DNA of 64,000 nt. Source: Candidatus Rhodoferax randersensis. GTDB taxonomy: Bacteria > Pseudomonadota > Gammaproteobacteria > Burkholderiales > Burkholderiaceae_C. Below, in pieces: positions 9,119-17,539 of this stretch. The notes under the pieces are model-generated. The model was not told where the DNA came from. It did no database searches and saw nothing but the letters and a program-made list of their open reading frames with translations. The stretch lies in NCBI GenBank assembly GCA_016718155.1, contig JADKEH010000001.1, forward strand, positions 372,001 through 436,000. The letters are read 5' to 3'. Within the stretch, counting starts at the first letter, position 1; every line of letters begins with the position of its first letter. The position numbers and the translations under genes are program-made.

Positions 9119-10015
9119 ATGCTCGACTACCCGCTTTTGGCCGCGCTTGCGGCGGTGGTGCGCGAGGGCAGCTTTGAGCGCGCCGCGCGCGCGCTGCACC
9201 TCACGCCCTCGGCCGTGTCACAACGCGTCAAGCTGCTTGAAGAACGCGTAGGCCAGGTGCTGATCGTGCGCGGCCCACCGGCCCAGGCAACACCGGCCGG
9301 CCTGCAACTGTGCCGCCACGTCGAGCAGGTGGGCATGCTGGAGCACGACTTGCTGCAGGCGCTGCCGGCCCTGGCCAGCGACGACACCGGCCGTGTCACC
9401 TTACGCGTGGCGGTCAACGCCGACAGCCTGGCCACCTGGTTTGTCAATGCGGCAGCAAGCTTTGCCGAGATCGAACCGGTGTTGCTGGACATCAGCCTGG
9501 AAGACCAGGACCACACCGCCGAGCGGCTGCGCAACGCCGACGTGATCGCCGCCGTGACCGGCCTGGCCAAGCCGGTGCAAGGCTGCCGCAGCGTCAGCCT
9601 GGGCGCCATGCGCTACCTGGCCACCGCCAGCCCGGCGTACATGCGGCGCCACTTTGCAAAGGGCGTGACGGCCCAGACGCTGGCGCAAGCGCCCTGCCTG
9701 ACTTTTAGCCGGCAAGACCGCTTGCAGCAGGCCTGGTGCAGCCAGTTCCTGGGCCAAAGCGTGGAGCTACCGCGCCACTGGTTACCTTCGAGCCAGGCCT
9801 TTGTCGATGCCTGCCGCGCGGGCCTGGGCTGGGGCATGAACCCCGCGCCGCTGGTGGCGCAGGGGTTGGCCGAAGGGTCACTGGTGTGCCTGCAGCCCGA
9901 TCAGCCTTTGATGGTGCCGCTGTACTGGCAACACACGCGCCACGCGCTGCCGATGTTGAAGCGGCTGACGGATGCGGTGGTGGCGGCGGCCAGGGTGGGG
10001 TTGGAGCCGGATTAA
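9119..10015 (+). CDS. argP: LysR-family regulator ArgP
   Basis: This 298-residue LysR regulator has its helix-turn-helix in residues 3-60 (AALAAVVREGSFERAARALHLTPSAVSQRVKLLEERVGQ), with RVKLLEE where most LysR proteins have IRxLE, characteristic of ArgP/IciA. The effector domain follows. Known ArgP proteins bind arginine or lysine and control argO; the divergent exporter supports the name. The 77-bp intergenic region must hold the operator. I see no disruption. Confidence 0.93.
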   Translation: MLDYPLLAALAAVVREGSFERAARALHLTPSAVSQRVKLLEERVGQVLIVRGPPAQATPAGLQLCRHVEQVGMLEHDLLQALPALASDDTGRVTLRVAVNADSLATWFVNAAASFAEIEPVLLDISLEDQDHTAERLRNADVIAAVTGLAKPVQGCRSVSLGAMRYLATASPAYMRRHFAKGVTAQTLAQAPCLTFSRQDRLQQAWCSQFLGQSVELPRHWLPSSQAFVDACRAGLGWGMNPAPLVAQGLAEGSLVCLQPDQPLMVPLYWQHTRHALPMLKRLTDAVVAAARVGLEPD

Positions 10016-10021
10016 CGCGAA

Positions 10022-10160
10022 CCAACATCGTCATTGCGAACGCAGTGAAGCAATCCATGCCTCCAAAATACATGGATCGCCACGGCCTGCGACCTCGCGA
10101 TGACGATACTGGTTCAAGGTCCGTGTGCGGTATCCGCCCCGGTTCGTGAGGCTCGCCATG
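10022..10160. repeat. array B of the dispersed mosaic repeat
   Basis: This sits between argP and the lipocalin-like gene. It contains CGTCATTGCGAACGCAGTG with GAAGCAATCCATG, then the complementary module ACATGGATCGCCACGGCCTG with CGACCTCGCGATGACG, and a degenerate tail with GGTTCAAGGTCCGTGTGCGG. The two core modules face each other and can pair. No coding sequence is supported in 10016-10263. Confidence 0.8.
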
Positions 10161-10263
10161 ACGGTGTCCGTTCATGGTGTGGGCGCGGGCAACAACCCGT
10201 GGGAGTTAGCTTGCGCGGCTGGCGCTAGGTTGGCGCTGGCTCAACGCCGTGTAACGCTGCGCC

Positions 10264-10752
10264 CTACTGCGCCACTCGCTCAAATCGAATTAGCGAGCGC
10301 GTCATCGGTGAACCGGCGATGTTTGCGTTCGGCGTCCAGGGCGTGGTGATCTGCAGCCGATTGCCGTCGAGCTGGTAGCCGCGCGTTTGCGTGCCCTTGT
10401 AGGCCGGATTCGCGGCAATGTCGACCTCGACGACTCCGGTGCCGCCTTCGTAGCGATAGGTGCCTGTGAGTGCATTCATTGAGCGAAACAACTTTGCGCG
10501 ATCTTCCTCCAAATTCGAAGGCTTACGTCCCTCCGCCTCCCAAACCGACATTGTTCGACCCTCGTTCGTGAAGACCGTGTAGCCAACCCACTTCTGCCCC
10601 ATGTACGGACGAGCCGGCTCACCGTTCTGAAACTCGGTGTCAAAGGAAACCAACTTCCATGTGCCGACAAGTTTTGCATTGTCGTTGGCGACGGCGATGG
10701 CCGTCTGAACGAAGAAAAATATGCCGGCTGCTATTGCAGTGCGTGTACGCAT
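10264..10752 (-). CDS. exported lipocalin-like domain protein
   Basis: This 162-residue protein starts MRTRTAIAAGIFFFVQTAIAVA, a clear Sec signal peptide with a cleavage site near residue 22. The mature part (KLVGTWKLVSFDTEFQNGEPARPYMG, then GYTVFTNEGRTMSVW and ALTGTYRYEGG) matches the lipocalin-like family (Lipocalin_5), small beta-barrel proteins often annotated in secondary-metabolite or stress contexts. Ligand and role are unknown. The ATG at 10752 is chosen over an upstream one because GGAGG lies six bases before it and the signal peptide begins there. It is divergent from panE. Confidence 0.8.
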   Translation of the reverse strand: MRTRTAIAAGIFFFVQTAIAVANDNAKLVGTWKLVSFDTEFQNGEPARPYMGQKWVGYTVFTNEGRTMSVWEAEGRKPSNLEEDRAKLFRSMNALTGTYRYEGGTGVVEVDIAANPAYKGTQTRGYQLDGNRLQITTPWTPNANIAGSPMTRSLIRFERVAQ

Positions 10753-10904
10753 TAAAGACCTCCAGTCCTGATTGTGTCGTCCCCACATTGTTCAAGAGTG
10801 CTCGACGCCGGGGGACGGGGCGTCGCAGACAATTTTTGAGCGGATTTTAGGCCTCGAACCACCCCGATCGCAAGACCTGCGCTCCCACACGCGCGCTCCC
10901 TACA

Positions 10905-11843
10905 ATGCCCTGCATGAGCTCTTCTCCCATCCAAGTCGCCGTCATGGGCGCGGGCGCCGTGGGCTGCTACTTTGGCGGCATGCTGGCGCGTGCCGGGCAC
11001 TCGGTGACGCTGATCGCGCGGCCTCAACACGTGCAGGCGATCATGCGTGACGGCATGCGCTTGCAGACCACCACGTTCGATGAGCACCTGCACCTGGGCG
11101 CCAGCAGCGAGGCCAGCGCGGTGCAAGGCGCCAACCTGGTGCTGTTCTGCGTGAAGTCCACCGACACCGAGTCGGCCGGCACCCTGATCCGGCCGCACCT
11201 GGCACCCGACGCGCTGGTGCTGTGCCTGCAAAACGGTGTCGACAACGCGGATCGGCTGCGCACCGTGCTGCCGCAACACGCCGTGGCCGCCGCAGTGGTG
11301 TACGTGGCCACCGAGATGGCCGGACCCGGCCACGTGCAGCACCATGGCCGAGGCGAACTGGTGATCGAACCCGCCACGTCCAGTGCGCTTTCCAGCGAGG
11401 CTGTGGCACAGGCGCTGATGGCCGCCGGTGTGCCCGCCGAAGTCTCCAGCAATGTGCGCGGCGCGTTATGGGCCAAGCTGATCCTGAACTGCGCCTACAA
11501 CGCGGTCTCGGCCATCACCCAGTTGCCCTATGGCAAGACCGTGGCGGGCGTTGGCGTGCCGGACGTCATGCGCGACGTGGTGGCCGAATGCCTGGCCGTG
11601 GCGCAGGCCGAGGGCGTGCAGATACCTGGCGACGTGCATGCGGCCGTGGCCAGGCTGGCCGGCAGCATGCCCAATCAGTATTCATCCACCGCGCAAGACC
11701 TGGCACGCGGCAAGCGCACCGAGATCGACTACCTCAACGGCCTGATCGTGCGGCGCGGCGAGGCGCATGGGATTGCCACGCCGGCGAACCGGGTGCTGTG
11801 GTCGCTTGTGAAACTGCTGGAATCCAATTTGGCTCAGGCTTGA
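10905..11843 (+). CDS. panE: 2-dehydropantoate 2-reductase
   Basis: This 312-residue NADPH enzyme reduces 2-dehydropantoate to pantoate for coenzyme A synthesis. The N-terminal Rossmann motif is VAVMGAGAVGCYFGGMLARAGH, followed by CVKSTDTE and the family segment LCLQNGVDNADRL. The C-terminal helical domain has the catalytic lysine in ALWAKLILNCAYNAVSAITQLPYG, and SSTAQDLARGKRTEIDYLNG. An ATG three codons later (10914) is an equally possible start. The family includes related ketopantoate-reductase-like proteins, so the exact substrate is likely but not certain. Its 3' end touches an EVE-domain remnant on the other strand. Confidence 0.9.
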   Translation: MPCMSSSPIQVAVMGAGAVGCYFGGMLARAGHSVTLIARPQHVQAIMRDGMRLQTTTFDEHLHLGASSEASAVQGANLVLFCVKSTDTESAGTLIRPHLAPDALVLCLQNGVDNADRLRTVLPQHAVAAAVVYVATEMAGPGHVQHHGRGELVIEPATSSALSSEAVAQALMAAGVPAEVSSNVRGALWAKLILNCAYNAVSAITQLPYGKTVAGVGVPDVMRDVVAECLAVAQAEGVQIPGDVHAAVARLAGSMPNQYSSTAQDLARGKRTEIDYLNGLIVRRGEAHGIATPANRVLWSLVKLLESNLAQA

Positions 11844-11965
11844 GCCGAATTGCGCGTCTTGCGCAGCCCCTGCACGCCCACCCACGGCACCGTGGCGTTC
11901 GGCGCGGCCAACGCGTTGTCCACCGAGCATTCCGCGAACTCGGATTTCATCAGCCAGCGGCTCAT
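11834..11965 (-). pseudogene. 5' fragment of an EVE-domain (DUF55) protein gene
   Basis: The 43-codon reading frame starts MSRWLMKSEFAECSVDNALA and continues to TVPWVGV, which is the standard beginning of proteobacterial EVE-domain proteins (usually xxxWLMKSEPDxxSxDD...W.GVRNYQARN). After VGV the similarity stops, and the frame ends after an unrelated twelve residues. The remaining roughly 110 residues of the domain are missing. The breakpoint is close to 11872, next to the end of panE, and the hipBA pair begins 19 bp on the other side. I read it as a gene truncated by rearrangement; recognition rests on the short N-terminal signature. Confidence 0.65.
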
Positions 11966-11983
11966 GGCGGCAAGCATAGGCAA

Positions 11984-13252
11984 TCAAACGCAGGGCATGG
12001 ATGCACCGCTTGAAGGCTTGCCGGTGAACTCCTCACGCTGCTGGCGCAGCCTGTCGCTGTCGATGTACTGCGCCAACAGGTCAATGTCACGGCGGTCAAC
12101 TCCAAGCGCCGTGAACGCCGCTTTCCATCCAGCCACGCCGGCGCTGACCTGCTTGGTGATCGCGTGCGCCGCGTCCGGTTGCAAGCCGAACTGACGCGCC
12201 TGGGACAGCGCATTGGCCAGCGTGGACTGCGTCGCCTGGTCGCCGACCAGCATCGCCTGGTAGCCAAGGCCCTGAGCGCTGGGGACCACGTCGAACGCGG
12301 GTGACAACAGATAGTGCCCATCAGCCTGGCGCAGCAGGGCATGGTTCTTCTCATGGTCATCCGTGTTGTCGATCAGAATGTTGAAGACCATGCGTCTGAA
12401 AAGTTGCGCCTGCTGGCTGCGAATGGCCTCGGCAGGCGCCACCCGGCGCAGCAACTGGGCGAGTTGCGGGTAGCCCAGCTCTTCGCCCGCGGCGCGCAAG
12501 GCCACGCGGGCGGATACCGCATGCAGCCGCGCCGTGCCAACCCGGTCGAACCGGCGCACGGCGACAGCGTGCGCGGACTTGGCCGGGCCCACCACCAGGG
12601 CGCGGGTGCTTGCCACGTCAATGCCGCAGCTGCGTGCCAACTGCATGGTGGCGTGCTCGATCAGCGGCGTATCGATCTCCTCGCCCTCGGAGAACTTCAC
12701 CAGCCAGGGCTCGCCATCCATGGCGATCAGCGACTTGGGTCGGGCGCCTCCCAAGGAAGCGCCGGGGCGCACCAGGCGTCTCTGCAACTCGGACACCGAC
12801 TCATTCGCCAGCACTTTGCGGACGACCTCGGCCATCTCGTCAAGGCTGTCGAGGCTGGGCATCGGGCTGCGCCCCCACGGCTCGTAAGCCTCGGCGCGCC
12901 GACTGACGCCCAGGGCGCCACAACGGTCGTCGCCAGCGAAGAGCAGGAATTCAAGAATCGACAGCCGGGGCGTTACCTCGAACTTGCGGATGACGCGCTC
13001 GCCCCATCGGTCAGGGCGGGCGTCGTCCACCGCGCCTGCCACACAGTCCTTCTCACGCGGAACAAACGGGTCATCCACCAGAGGCAGGTCTTCGCTCAGC
13101 GCAAAACCCGATTGCAGCCACTGCGGCGTGTAGCGCAATGACACCGCCCTGCCCCCGCCAGACTGGCCCAGCTCACCAATCGGGCGCGCTTGCGCGGGGT
13201 CGCCCAGCCACCACAAAAACATGTGGTCTTGCACAAGGTACTTGTCGGCCAT
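11984..13252 (-). CDS. hipA: HipA-type serine/threonine kinase toxin
   Basis: This 422-residue protein is the toxin of a type II HipBA module; in E. coli HipA phosphorylates glutamyl-tRNA synthetase and causes growth arrest. It has an N-terminal HipA domain (about 1-110), a glycine-rich loop RPGASLGGARPKSLI, and the kinase lobe with the catalytic segment NTDDHEKNH near residue 294 and the metal-binding segment SPAFDVVP near 315. All key residues seem intact, so it may be active. It lies 19 bp downstream of the hipB-like gene. The subtype and cellular target cannot be told from sequence. Confidence 0.9.
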   Translation of the reverse strand: MADKYLVQDHMFLWWLGDPAQARPIGELGQSGGGRAVSLRYTPQWLQSGFALSEDLPLVDDPFVPREKDCVAGAVDDARPDRWGERVIRKFEVTPRLSILEFLLFAGDDRCGALGVSRRAEAYEPWGRSPMPSLDSLDEMAEVVRKVLANESVSELQRRLVRPGASLGGARPKSLIAMDGEPWLVKFSEGEEIDTPLIEHATMQLARSCGIDVASTRALVVGPAKSAHAVAVRRFDRVGTARLHAVSARVALRAAGEELGYPQLAQLLRRVAPAEAIRSQQAQLFRRMVFNILIDNTDDHEKNHALLRQADGHYLLSPAFDVVPSAQGLGYQAMLVGDQATQSTLANALSQARQFGLQPDAAHAITKQVSAGVAGWKAAFTALGVDRRDIDLLAQYIDSDRLRQQREEFTGKPSSGASMPCV

Positions 13253-13271
13253 GTTTGACAGCCTGGCGTGT

Positions 13272-13595
13272 TTACACCGCGCGGCGATGCCGCTGCGTGG
13301 CTAGATTGACTTCATTTTCGAGCGCCGCCACATCCTCTTTCGGGTCGGCTACCGCCGACAGGGCCTCGTGGCGCCCAACGATCCACAGCGCCGTGGCGTA
13401 CACGCCGATCGACACGGCGGCGTCCCCTTTTTCCATCTTCATCAATGTGGGGACGGACACCTCCAGCCGCGCCGCCCATGCCCGCAGCGACTGCTTTCGC
13501 CGCTTGCGAGCAAGGCCCAAGTCGGCGCCAAGCTTGCGCAACGCCGCCATCGCTGCGGGCGGCAAGGATTGGAGGGCGGCTGCGACTTGAGGCAT
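13272..13595 (-). CDS. hipB: HipB-like helix-turn-helix antitoxin
   Basis: This 107-residue protein has a compact DNA-binding domain (LGADLGLARKRRKQSLRAWAARLEVSVPTLMKMEKGD, about residues 22-58) of the XRE/HipB sort, followed by an acidic tail. It precedes hipA in the same direction with a 19-bp gap, the usual antitoxin-first order, so it should neutralise HipA and repress the operon. The start chosen is almost at the predicted transcription start, which implies a leaderless message; an internal ATG 15 codons later is an alternative. Confidence 0.82.
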   Translation of the reverse strand: MPQVAAALQSLPPAAMAALRKLGADLGLARKRRKQSLRAWAARLEVSVPTLMKMEKGDAAVSIGVYATALWIVGRHEALSAVADPKEDVAALENEVNLATQRHRRAV

Positions 13596-13602
13596 AACGC
13601 AT

Positions 13603-13630
13603 AGTTTATCAAAACATCTTATTTGTTCAA
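13603..13630 (-). promoter_or_regulatory. predicted hipBA promoter
   Basis: Read on the minus strand, TTGAAC (13625-13630) and TAAACT (13603-13608) are separated by 16 bp in an AT-rich patch that contrasts with the GC-rich surroundings. The hipB ATG is only 7 bp beyond the -10 element, suggesting a leaderless transcript. HipB autoregulation at this site is expected from the family but not shown. Confidence 0.5.
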
Positions 13631-13836
13631 TAATACATCACCATCCGCAGCTCCATCAGGCGCGCGGCCAGCTGCTGTGCCTGCGTGGCCTCATGGACCA
13701 TGATGGGAACGATCGGGTGCTCGCCCGGCTTGATGTCAAAGCCCGCCCTGGCGACGGCGGCGTCCTGCTCGCCCAGCAGCGGCTCGAACAGCCCGCCGTT
13801 GGCATCAAACGCTGCCGCAGCCAGAATAGGGCACAC
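13627..13836 (-). pseudogene. remnant of kbl (2-amino-3-ketobutyrate CoA ligase) with internal deletion
   Basis: The 69-codon frame joins two separate parts of Kbl. AFDANGGLFEPLLGEQDA matches the segment around residues 105-122 of Kbl (usually FDANGGLFETLLGxxDA), and ARAGFDIKPGEHPIVPIM plus EATQAQQLAARLMEL matches the C-terminal region around residues 330-365. About 200 residues between them, the PLP lysine region included, are absent, as are the true N- and C-termini. The gene is therefore dead. It lies directly upstream of the hipBA promoter, so it marks the other flank of that insertion. The identification is from remembered family motifs. Confidence 0.7.
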
Positions 13837-13938
13837 TGGCGCCGTGAACCATCAAGCGGCCATCTCCGATTCGCAACACGTGGACGGGGTGTCCGAGGCG
13901 AATGGCCATCGCGTTTCACGCTAGAAAGAAGGCTCCCT

Positions 13939-14439
13939 TTGCGCATCGTCTGGCTCACCGGCATGGCAGCACTGGCGCTGTTTGCGGGCATCACCTGGTA
14001 TCTGGCGCCGCTTGAGCCGAGTGTGCTGGCCTTGCAGTTGTCGTTCAGCCCAAGCGCCTTTGCCACGGTGGTTCATGCTTGGTCGCCCGAGCAATTGGCC
14101 CGCTTTCGCATGCACCTGGTGCCCGATTTCGCGCTGCTGATCTGCTACGGCGCATTTGGCTACCTGCTGGTGTCTCGCTCAGCGCTGTTTGCCCAGCGCC
14201 TACCGGTGGCGCGCACCGCAGCCCTGCTGTCGCTACCTCTGGCAGCGGCTTTCGACGCGGCCGAAAATGTGCTGCACGCGTGGCTCACTGCGGCGCCGCG
14301 CTTTGACGTGCCGCTGGCCTACCTCGCAGCGGGGGCGTGTGCCGCGCTCAAATGGCTGCTGCTGCTGGGCTTCGCGCTGGCGCTCGTCCATGCGTTGGCG
14401 CGCGCGGCCACGCAGTCTGCGCCACACGTTCGGGATTGA
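13939..14439 (+). CDS. small integral membrane protein, unknown function
   Basis: This 166-residue protein has about four or five hydrophobic helices (start LRIVWLTGMAALALFAGITWYL; end LKWLLLLGFALALVHALA) and no motif I recognise. The TTG at 13939 is preceded by AAGAAGG at a good distance, so it is preferred; the frame stays open upstream but that stretch overlaps the kbl remnant and does not look coding. A later ATG (13963) would remove part of the first helix. Convergent with the J-domain gene. Confidence 0.6.
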   Translation: MRIVWLTGMAALALFAGITWYLAPLEPSVLALQLSFSPSAFATVVHAWSPEQLARFRMHLVPDFALLICYGAFGYLLVSRSALFAQRLPVARTAALLSLPLAAAFDAAENVLHAWLTAAPRFDVPLAYLAAGACAALKWLLLLGFALALVHALARAATQSAPHVRD

Positions 14440-14506
14440 GTTGAGCGCCGGGATGGCCAGTTGTGCCGCAATCTGTGTCCGCAGGCCGAAGTGCCGGGCG
14501 TAGGAC

Positions 14507-15640
14507 TCAGAAGAACGGAAATTCGTCATCACCTCGGCGCAGTTCGGCCTCCATCGCCTTCGCTTCACGACGACGGGCCTTGATCCAGGCTTTGAAGGCG
14601 GCTGGGTCCTTGGGCACTTCAATCTCCCGCTCCAACTGGCGGATGTCGCGCCGCAACTCGGCAATGTTCTGGTTCAAACGTGGCATCACCTGCTTGGGCG
14701 TCAGCTGCAGGTAGGGCGGCAGATCGAATTGCGCGCGCAGGGGCATTTCCAGGTGCGCAATTTCTTGTTCCAGTTCGGCCAGTTGCTCCTTGAGTATCTT
14801 GTTGAAGTGTTTGAGGCGGTCTTCGGACAAGCCCGCGATGGCGTGCGCGTCGATGTGTTCCAGTTCGAGTTGCAGCTCCAGCAGTTGCAACAAGTCCTTC
14901 TTGTCGTAGGCCTGGTTGACGCGCTGCATCAGCGCGGTTTTGCGGGCACGCTCCTGCAGGTCGGGCTCGCGGTCTGGATGCAGGGCGCTGGCCAGTTTGC
15001 GGTAGACCTCGCGAATCGACAGGCTGGTTTGGTCGGCTTCGATCTTGGCAGCCGCCTCGCGCGCCGCTTGCTTGGGCGTCTTCTTGCGACGGCTGCGCCG
15101 GTCTTGCTCCTCCAGACCTGCAAGCTCGATCTTCTCCATCTGCAGTTTCACGTGCGCCATGATGTCGGCGGGTGAGTCCAGCTCGGCGGCGTCGCCCATG
15201 TCAAGGCCGAACATGCGCTCCATCACCTCCTTCATGCTGTGGGCGGCTGCCGCTTCCTCGGCGTCGTAGTCGCCAGCACTGTGTCGGTTGTAAATTTCCT
15301 TGAGCGCGGCATCGCCGGACACCCCAACCAGGTGCTCCGCCAGTTGACAAATCAAATCCTTGACCACACCGCGTTCGGATTTGGTCAGCCCCGGTGCGGC
15401 CAGGGCATGGTCCAGGTTGTGCACCATGGTGGCCTGCAGCTTCTGAAAGGCCTGCAGCAGCGGCGCAAAGTCGCCCGCCACTTTTTGGTGGTAGCTCACC
15501 ACCACCAACTGCCACTGCGCCAATTCCTTTCGACTGATGTCGATCTTATTGACCAGGGTGTTGAAGGTCTTCTGCCCTTTGGACAGGTTCGACTGGTCGG
15601 CCCGCAAGGCGATACGAACGGGGGTCGTGCGAGGAGTCAT
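14507..15640 (-). CDS. J-domain protein (DnaJ-like) with coiled coils
   Basis: This 377-residue soluble protein contains a J-domain core near residues 205-245 (SIREVYRKLASALHPDREPDLQ...LMQRVNQAYDKKDLLQLLELQ), with the HPD tripeptide needed to stimulate Hsp70 ATPase. The regions on both sides are rich in charged heptads, suggesting coiled coils, and the protein ends in a strongly basic/acidic tail (RREAKAMEAELRRGDDEFPFF). It has no Gly/Phe region or zinc fingers, so it is not DnaJ itself but a specialised co-chaperone. The start MTPRTTPVRIAL is chosen because upstream residues look non-coding. Confidence 0.75.
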   Translation of the reverse strand: MTPRTTPVRIALRADQSNLSKGQKTFNTLVNKIDISRKELAQWQLVVVSYHQKVAGDFAPLLQAFQKLQATMVHNLDHALAAPGLTKSERGVVKDLICQLAEHLVGVSGDAALKEIYNRHSAGDYDAEEAAAAHSMKEVMERMFGLDMGDAAELDSPADIMAHVKLQMEKIELAGLEEQDRRSRRKKTPKQAAREAAAKIEADQTSLSIREVYRKLASALHPDREPDLQERARKTALMQRVNQAYDKKDLLQLLELQLELEHIDAHAIAGLSEDRLKHFNKILKEQLAELEQEIAHLEMPLRAQFDLPPYLQLTPKQVMPRLNQNIAELRRDIRQLEREIEVPKDPAAFKAWIKARRREAKAMEAELRRGDDEFPFF

Positions 15641-15802
15641 GGCTGAGATGTCTCGGGGAAGGAATGAGTAGCCGGGATTATCGAACACGCTGGCGACAGG
15701 GCTGTTGCCGTCACGCGAGCTGCCGTAGCGCCGTTGCCGGTATGCTGCGGTCCTGTCACCCCCGCGTTGATCGGGGCAGAACAAAAAACCAAGGCATCGC
15801 CC

Positions 15803-17539
15803 ATGTTTCGCGACCAATACCTCGACTACGCCGAGCTGAACACCCAGCTATCCGCCTGGGCGCAAGTCCACCCGGACTTTGTGACCCTGAGCACGCTGGG
15901 CACCAGCGCCGAAGGGCGCACCATACCGCTGCTGACCATTGGCCGCGACCCGCAGCGGCAACGCCCTGCCGTATGGATTGATGGCAACATGCATGCCATC
16001 GAGGTGTGTGGCTCCAGCGTGGCACTGGCGCTCGCCGAGGACATCATCGCCATCTACCTTGGCAAGGACGAAGCGGGCGGAAAGCCCTTGCCGAGCCACA
16101 TGGCTGACGCCATTCGCAACACGCTGTTCTATGTCGTTCCGCGCATCTCGCCCGATGGTGCAGAGGCGATCCTGAAGACCGGCCGCTACATGCGCTCCAG
16201 CCCGATCAATGATCGGGTCAATCAATCCCATGCACGCTGGGAGGCATCGGACGTGGACGGCGACGGCCTCATGACCTACATGCGCCAACAGGACCCGCAA
16301 GGGGAATTGGTGGAGCTGCGCGGCGACGATGGGGTGGCGCTGCAACCGCCCGTGCTGGTGCCGCGCCTGCCGGAGGACTCGGGACCGTTCTACAAACTCT
16401 ACCCCGAGGGGCACATCGCCAACTTCGACGGACAACGCATCCCCGACCCGCACTTTCTGTCGGACAACCTCTACGACTTCAACCGCAACTTCGCGCACCA
16501 GTGGAAGCCCGAGCCCGAGCAGATCGGCGCCGGGCACTACCCCGGCAGCGCGCCTGAAACGCGTGCCGTGATGGACTTTGCCGGCCAGCACCCCAACATC
16601 ATGGTCTGGCTCAATCTGCACACCTTTGGCGGCGTGCTGATCCGGCCACTGGGCGACAAGCCCGACAACAAGATGGACCAGACCGACCTGGCCATGTACA
16701 AGCAGGTGGAAGCCTGGATGAGCGAGCACACCGGCTACGCCACGGTGAGTGGCTTCCACGAATTTCTGTACGAACCCGAAAAGCCCCTGCATGGCGACCT
16801 GTGCGACTGGGCTTACCACCAGCGCGGATGCCTGGCCTATGTGGTGGAGTTGTGGGACCTCTTTGCGCAACTCGGCATTGCCCGCAAGAAGCCGTTTGTG
16901 GACCACTACACGCAACTGGAGCGCAAGGACTTCCTGGCGCTGGCCAAGATGGACCGCGAGCTCAATCAGGGCCGCATCTTCAAGGCCTGGCGCAAGGTGC
17001 AGCACCCGCAGCTTGGCGAGGTCGAAGTCGGCGGCTTTGATGGCCGCGTGGGCATCAGCAACCCGCCCTACGCGAAGCTGGCCGAGACCTGCGCGGCGCA
17101 AAGTGCGGCCTTCTTGCGGGTGGCCTCGCTGCTGCCGCAAATCAGTATTGAAGTTGTCAGGATCGAGCCGCTGGGTGACGCGATGACGCGCCTGGAGTTG
17201 CGCCTGGTCAACAGCGGCTACCTGGGCAGCTACGGCCTGTCGTCCGCCAAGAGTTTGCCGCATTCAGAGCCGATGCGTCTGACGATTGAGGGCGACAACT
17301 ACAAGGCGGTGGCACCCGCCGAAGCAGTGATCGACCTGGGCCACCTCGATGGCTGGGGAACAGGCCTGCACCGCACCAGCATCTTCATACCCTGGACGCG
17401 CGGCAGCGTGGGCGAGAAGAAAGTAGCCCTGGTGGTCCATGGCACAGGCCCGCTGCACCTGAAAGTTGGCAGTTGCCGGGTGGGCTGGTATTCCTTGGTG
17501 GTTTCCATTGACGCAGGCTACTCAACCGCCAAGGCATAA
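15803..17539 (+). CDS. M14-family zinc carboxypeptidase
   Basis: This 578-residue protein is a metallocarboxypeptidase. Zinc ligands are H64 and E67 in GNMHAIEV and H273 in LNLHTFGG; the catalytic glutamate is E349 in AYVVELWDLF. The DFNRNF and ETRAVMDF motifs of the family lie between. The C-terminal 150 residues look like a beta-rich accessory domain. No signal peptide is visible, so it is probably cytoplasmic. It is larger than classical carboxypeptidase A; many bacterial homologues of this size are uncharacterised. Its last 22 bases overlap an HD-GYP remnant on the opposite strand. Confidence 0.88.
   Translation: MFRDQYLDYAELNTQLSAWAQVHPDFVTLSTLGTSAEGRTIPLLTIGRDPQRQRPAVWIDGNMHAIEVCGSSVALALAEDIIAIYLGKDEAGGKPLPSHMADAIRNTLFYVVPRISPDGAEAILKTGRYMRSSPINDRVNQSHARWEASDVDGDGLMTYMRQQDPQGELVELRGDDGVALQPPVLVPRLPEDSGPFYKLYPEGHIANFDGQRIPDPHFLSDNLYDFNRNFAHQWKPEPEQIGAGHYPGSAPETRAVMDFAGQHPNIMVWLNLHTFGGVLIRPLGDKPDNKMDQTDLAMYKQVEAWMSEHTGYATVSGFHEFLYEPEKPLHGDLCDWAYHQRGCLAYVVELWDLFAQLGIARKKPFVDHYTQLERKDFLALAKMDRELNQGRIFKAWRKVQHPQLGEVEVGGFDGRVGISNPPYAKLAETCAAQSAAFLRVASLLPQISIEVVRIEPLGDAMTRLELRLVNSGYLGSYGLSSAKSLPHSEPMRLTIEGDNYKAVAPAEAVIDLGHLDGWGTGLHRTSIFIPWTRGSVGEKKVALVVHGTGPLHLKVGSCRVGWYSLVVSIDAGYSTAKA

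Noticed and set aside
11222..12013. Plus-strand frame across panE and its downstream gap
   Set aside because: Arg/Ala-rich out-of-frame reading of panE; the gap is better explained by an EVE-domain remnant on the minus strand.
12314..13141. Plus-strand frame opposite hipA
   Set aside because: Shadow frame; hipA on the minus strand has its kinase motifs and an antitoxin partner.
13842..13924. Short GTG-started peptide before the membrane-protein gene
   Set aside because: Only 27 codons, no ribosome-binding site and no recognisable sequence.
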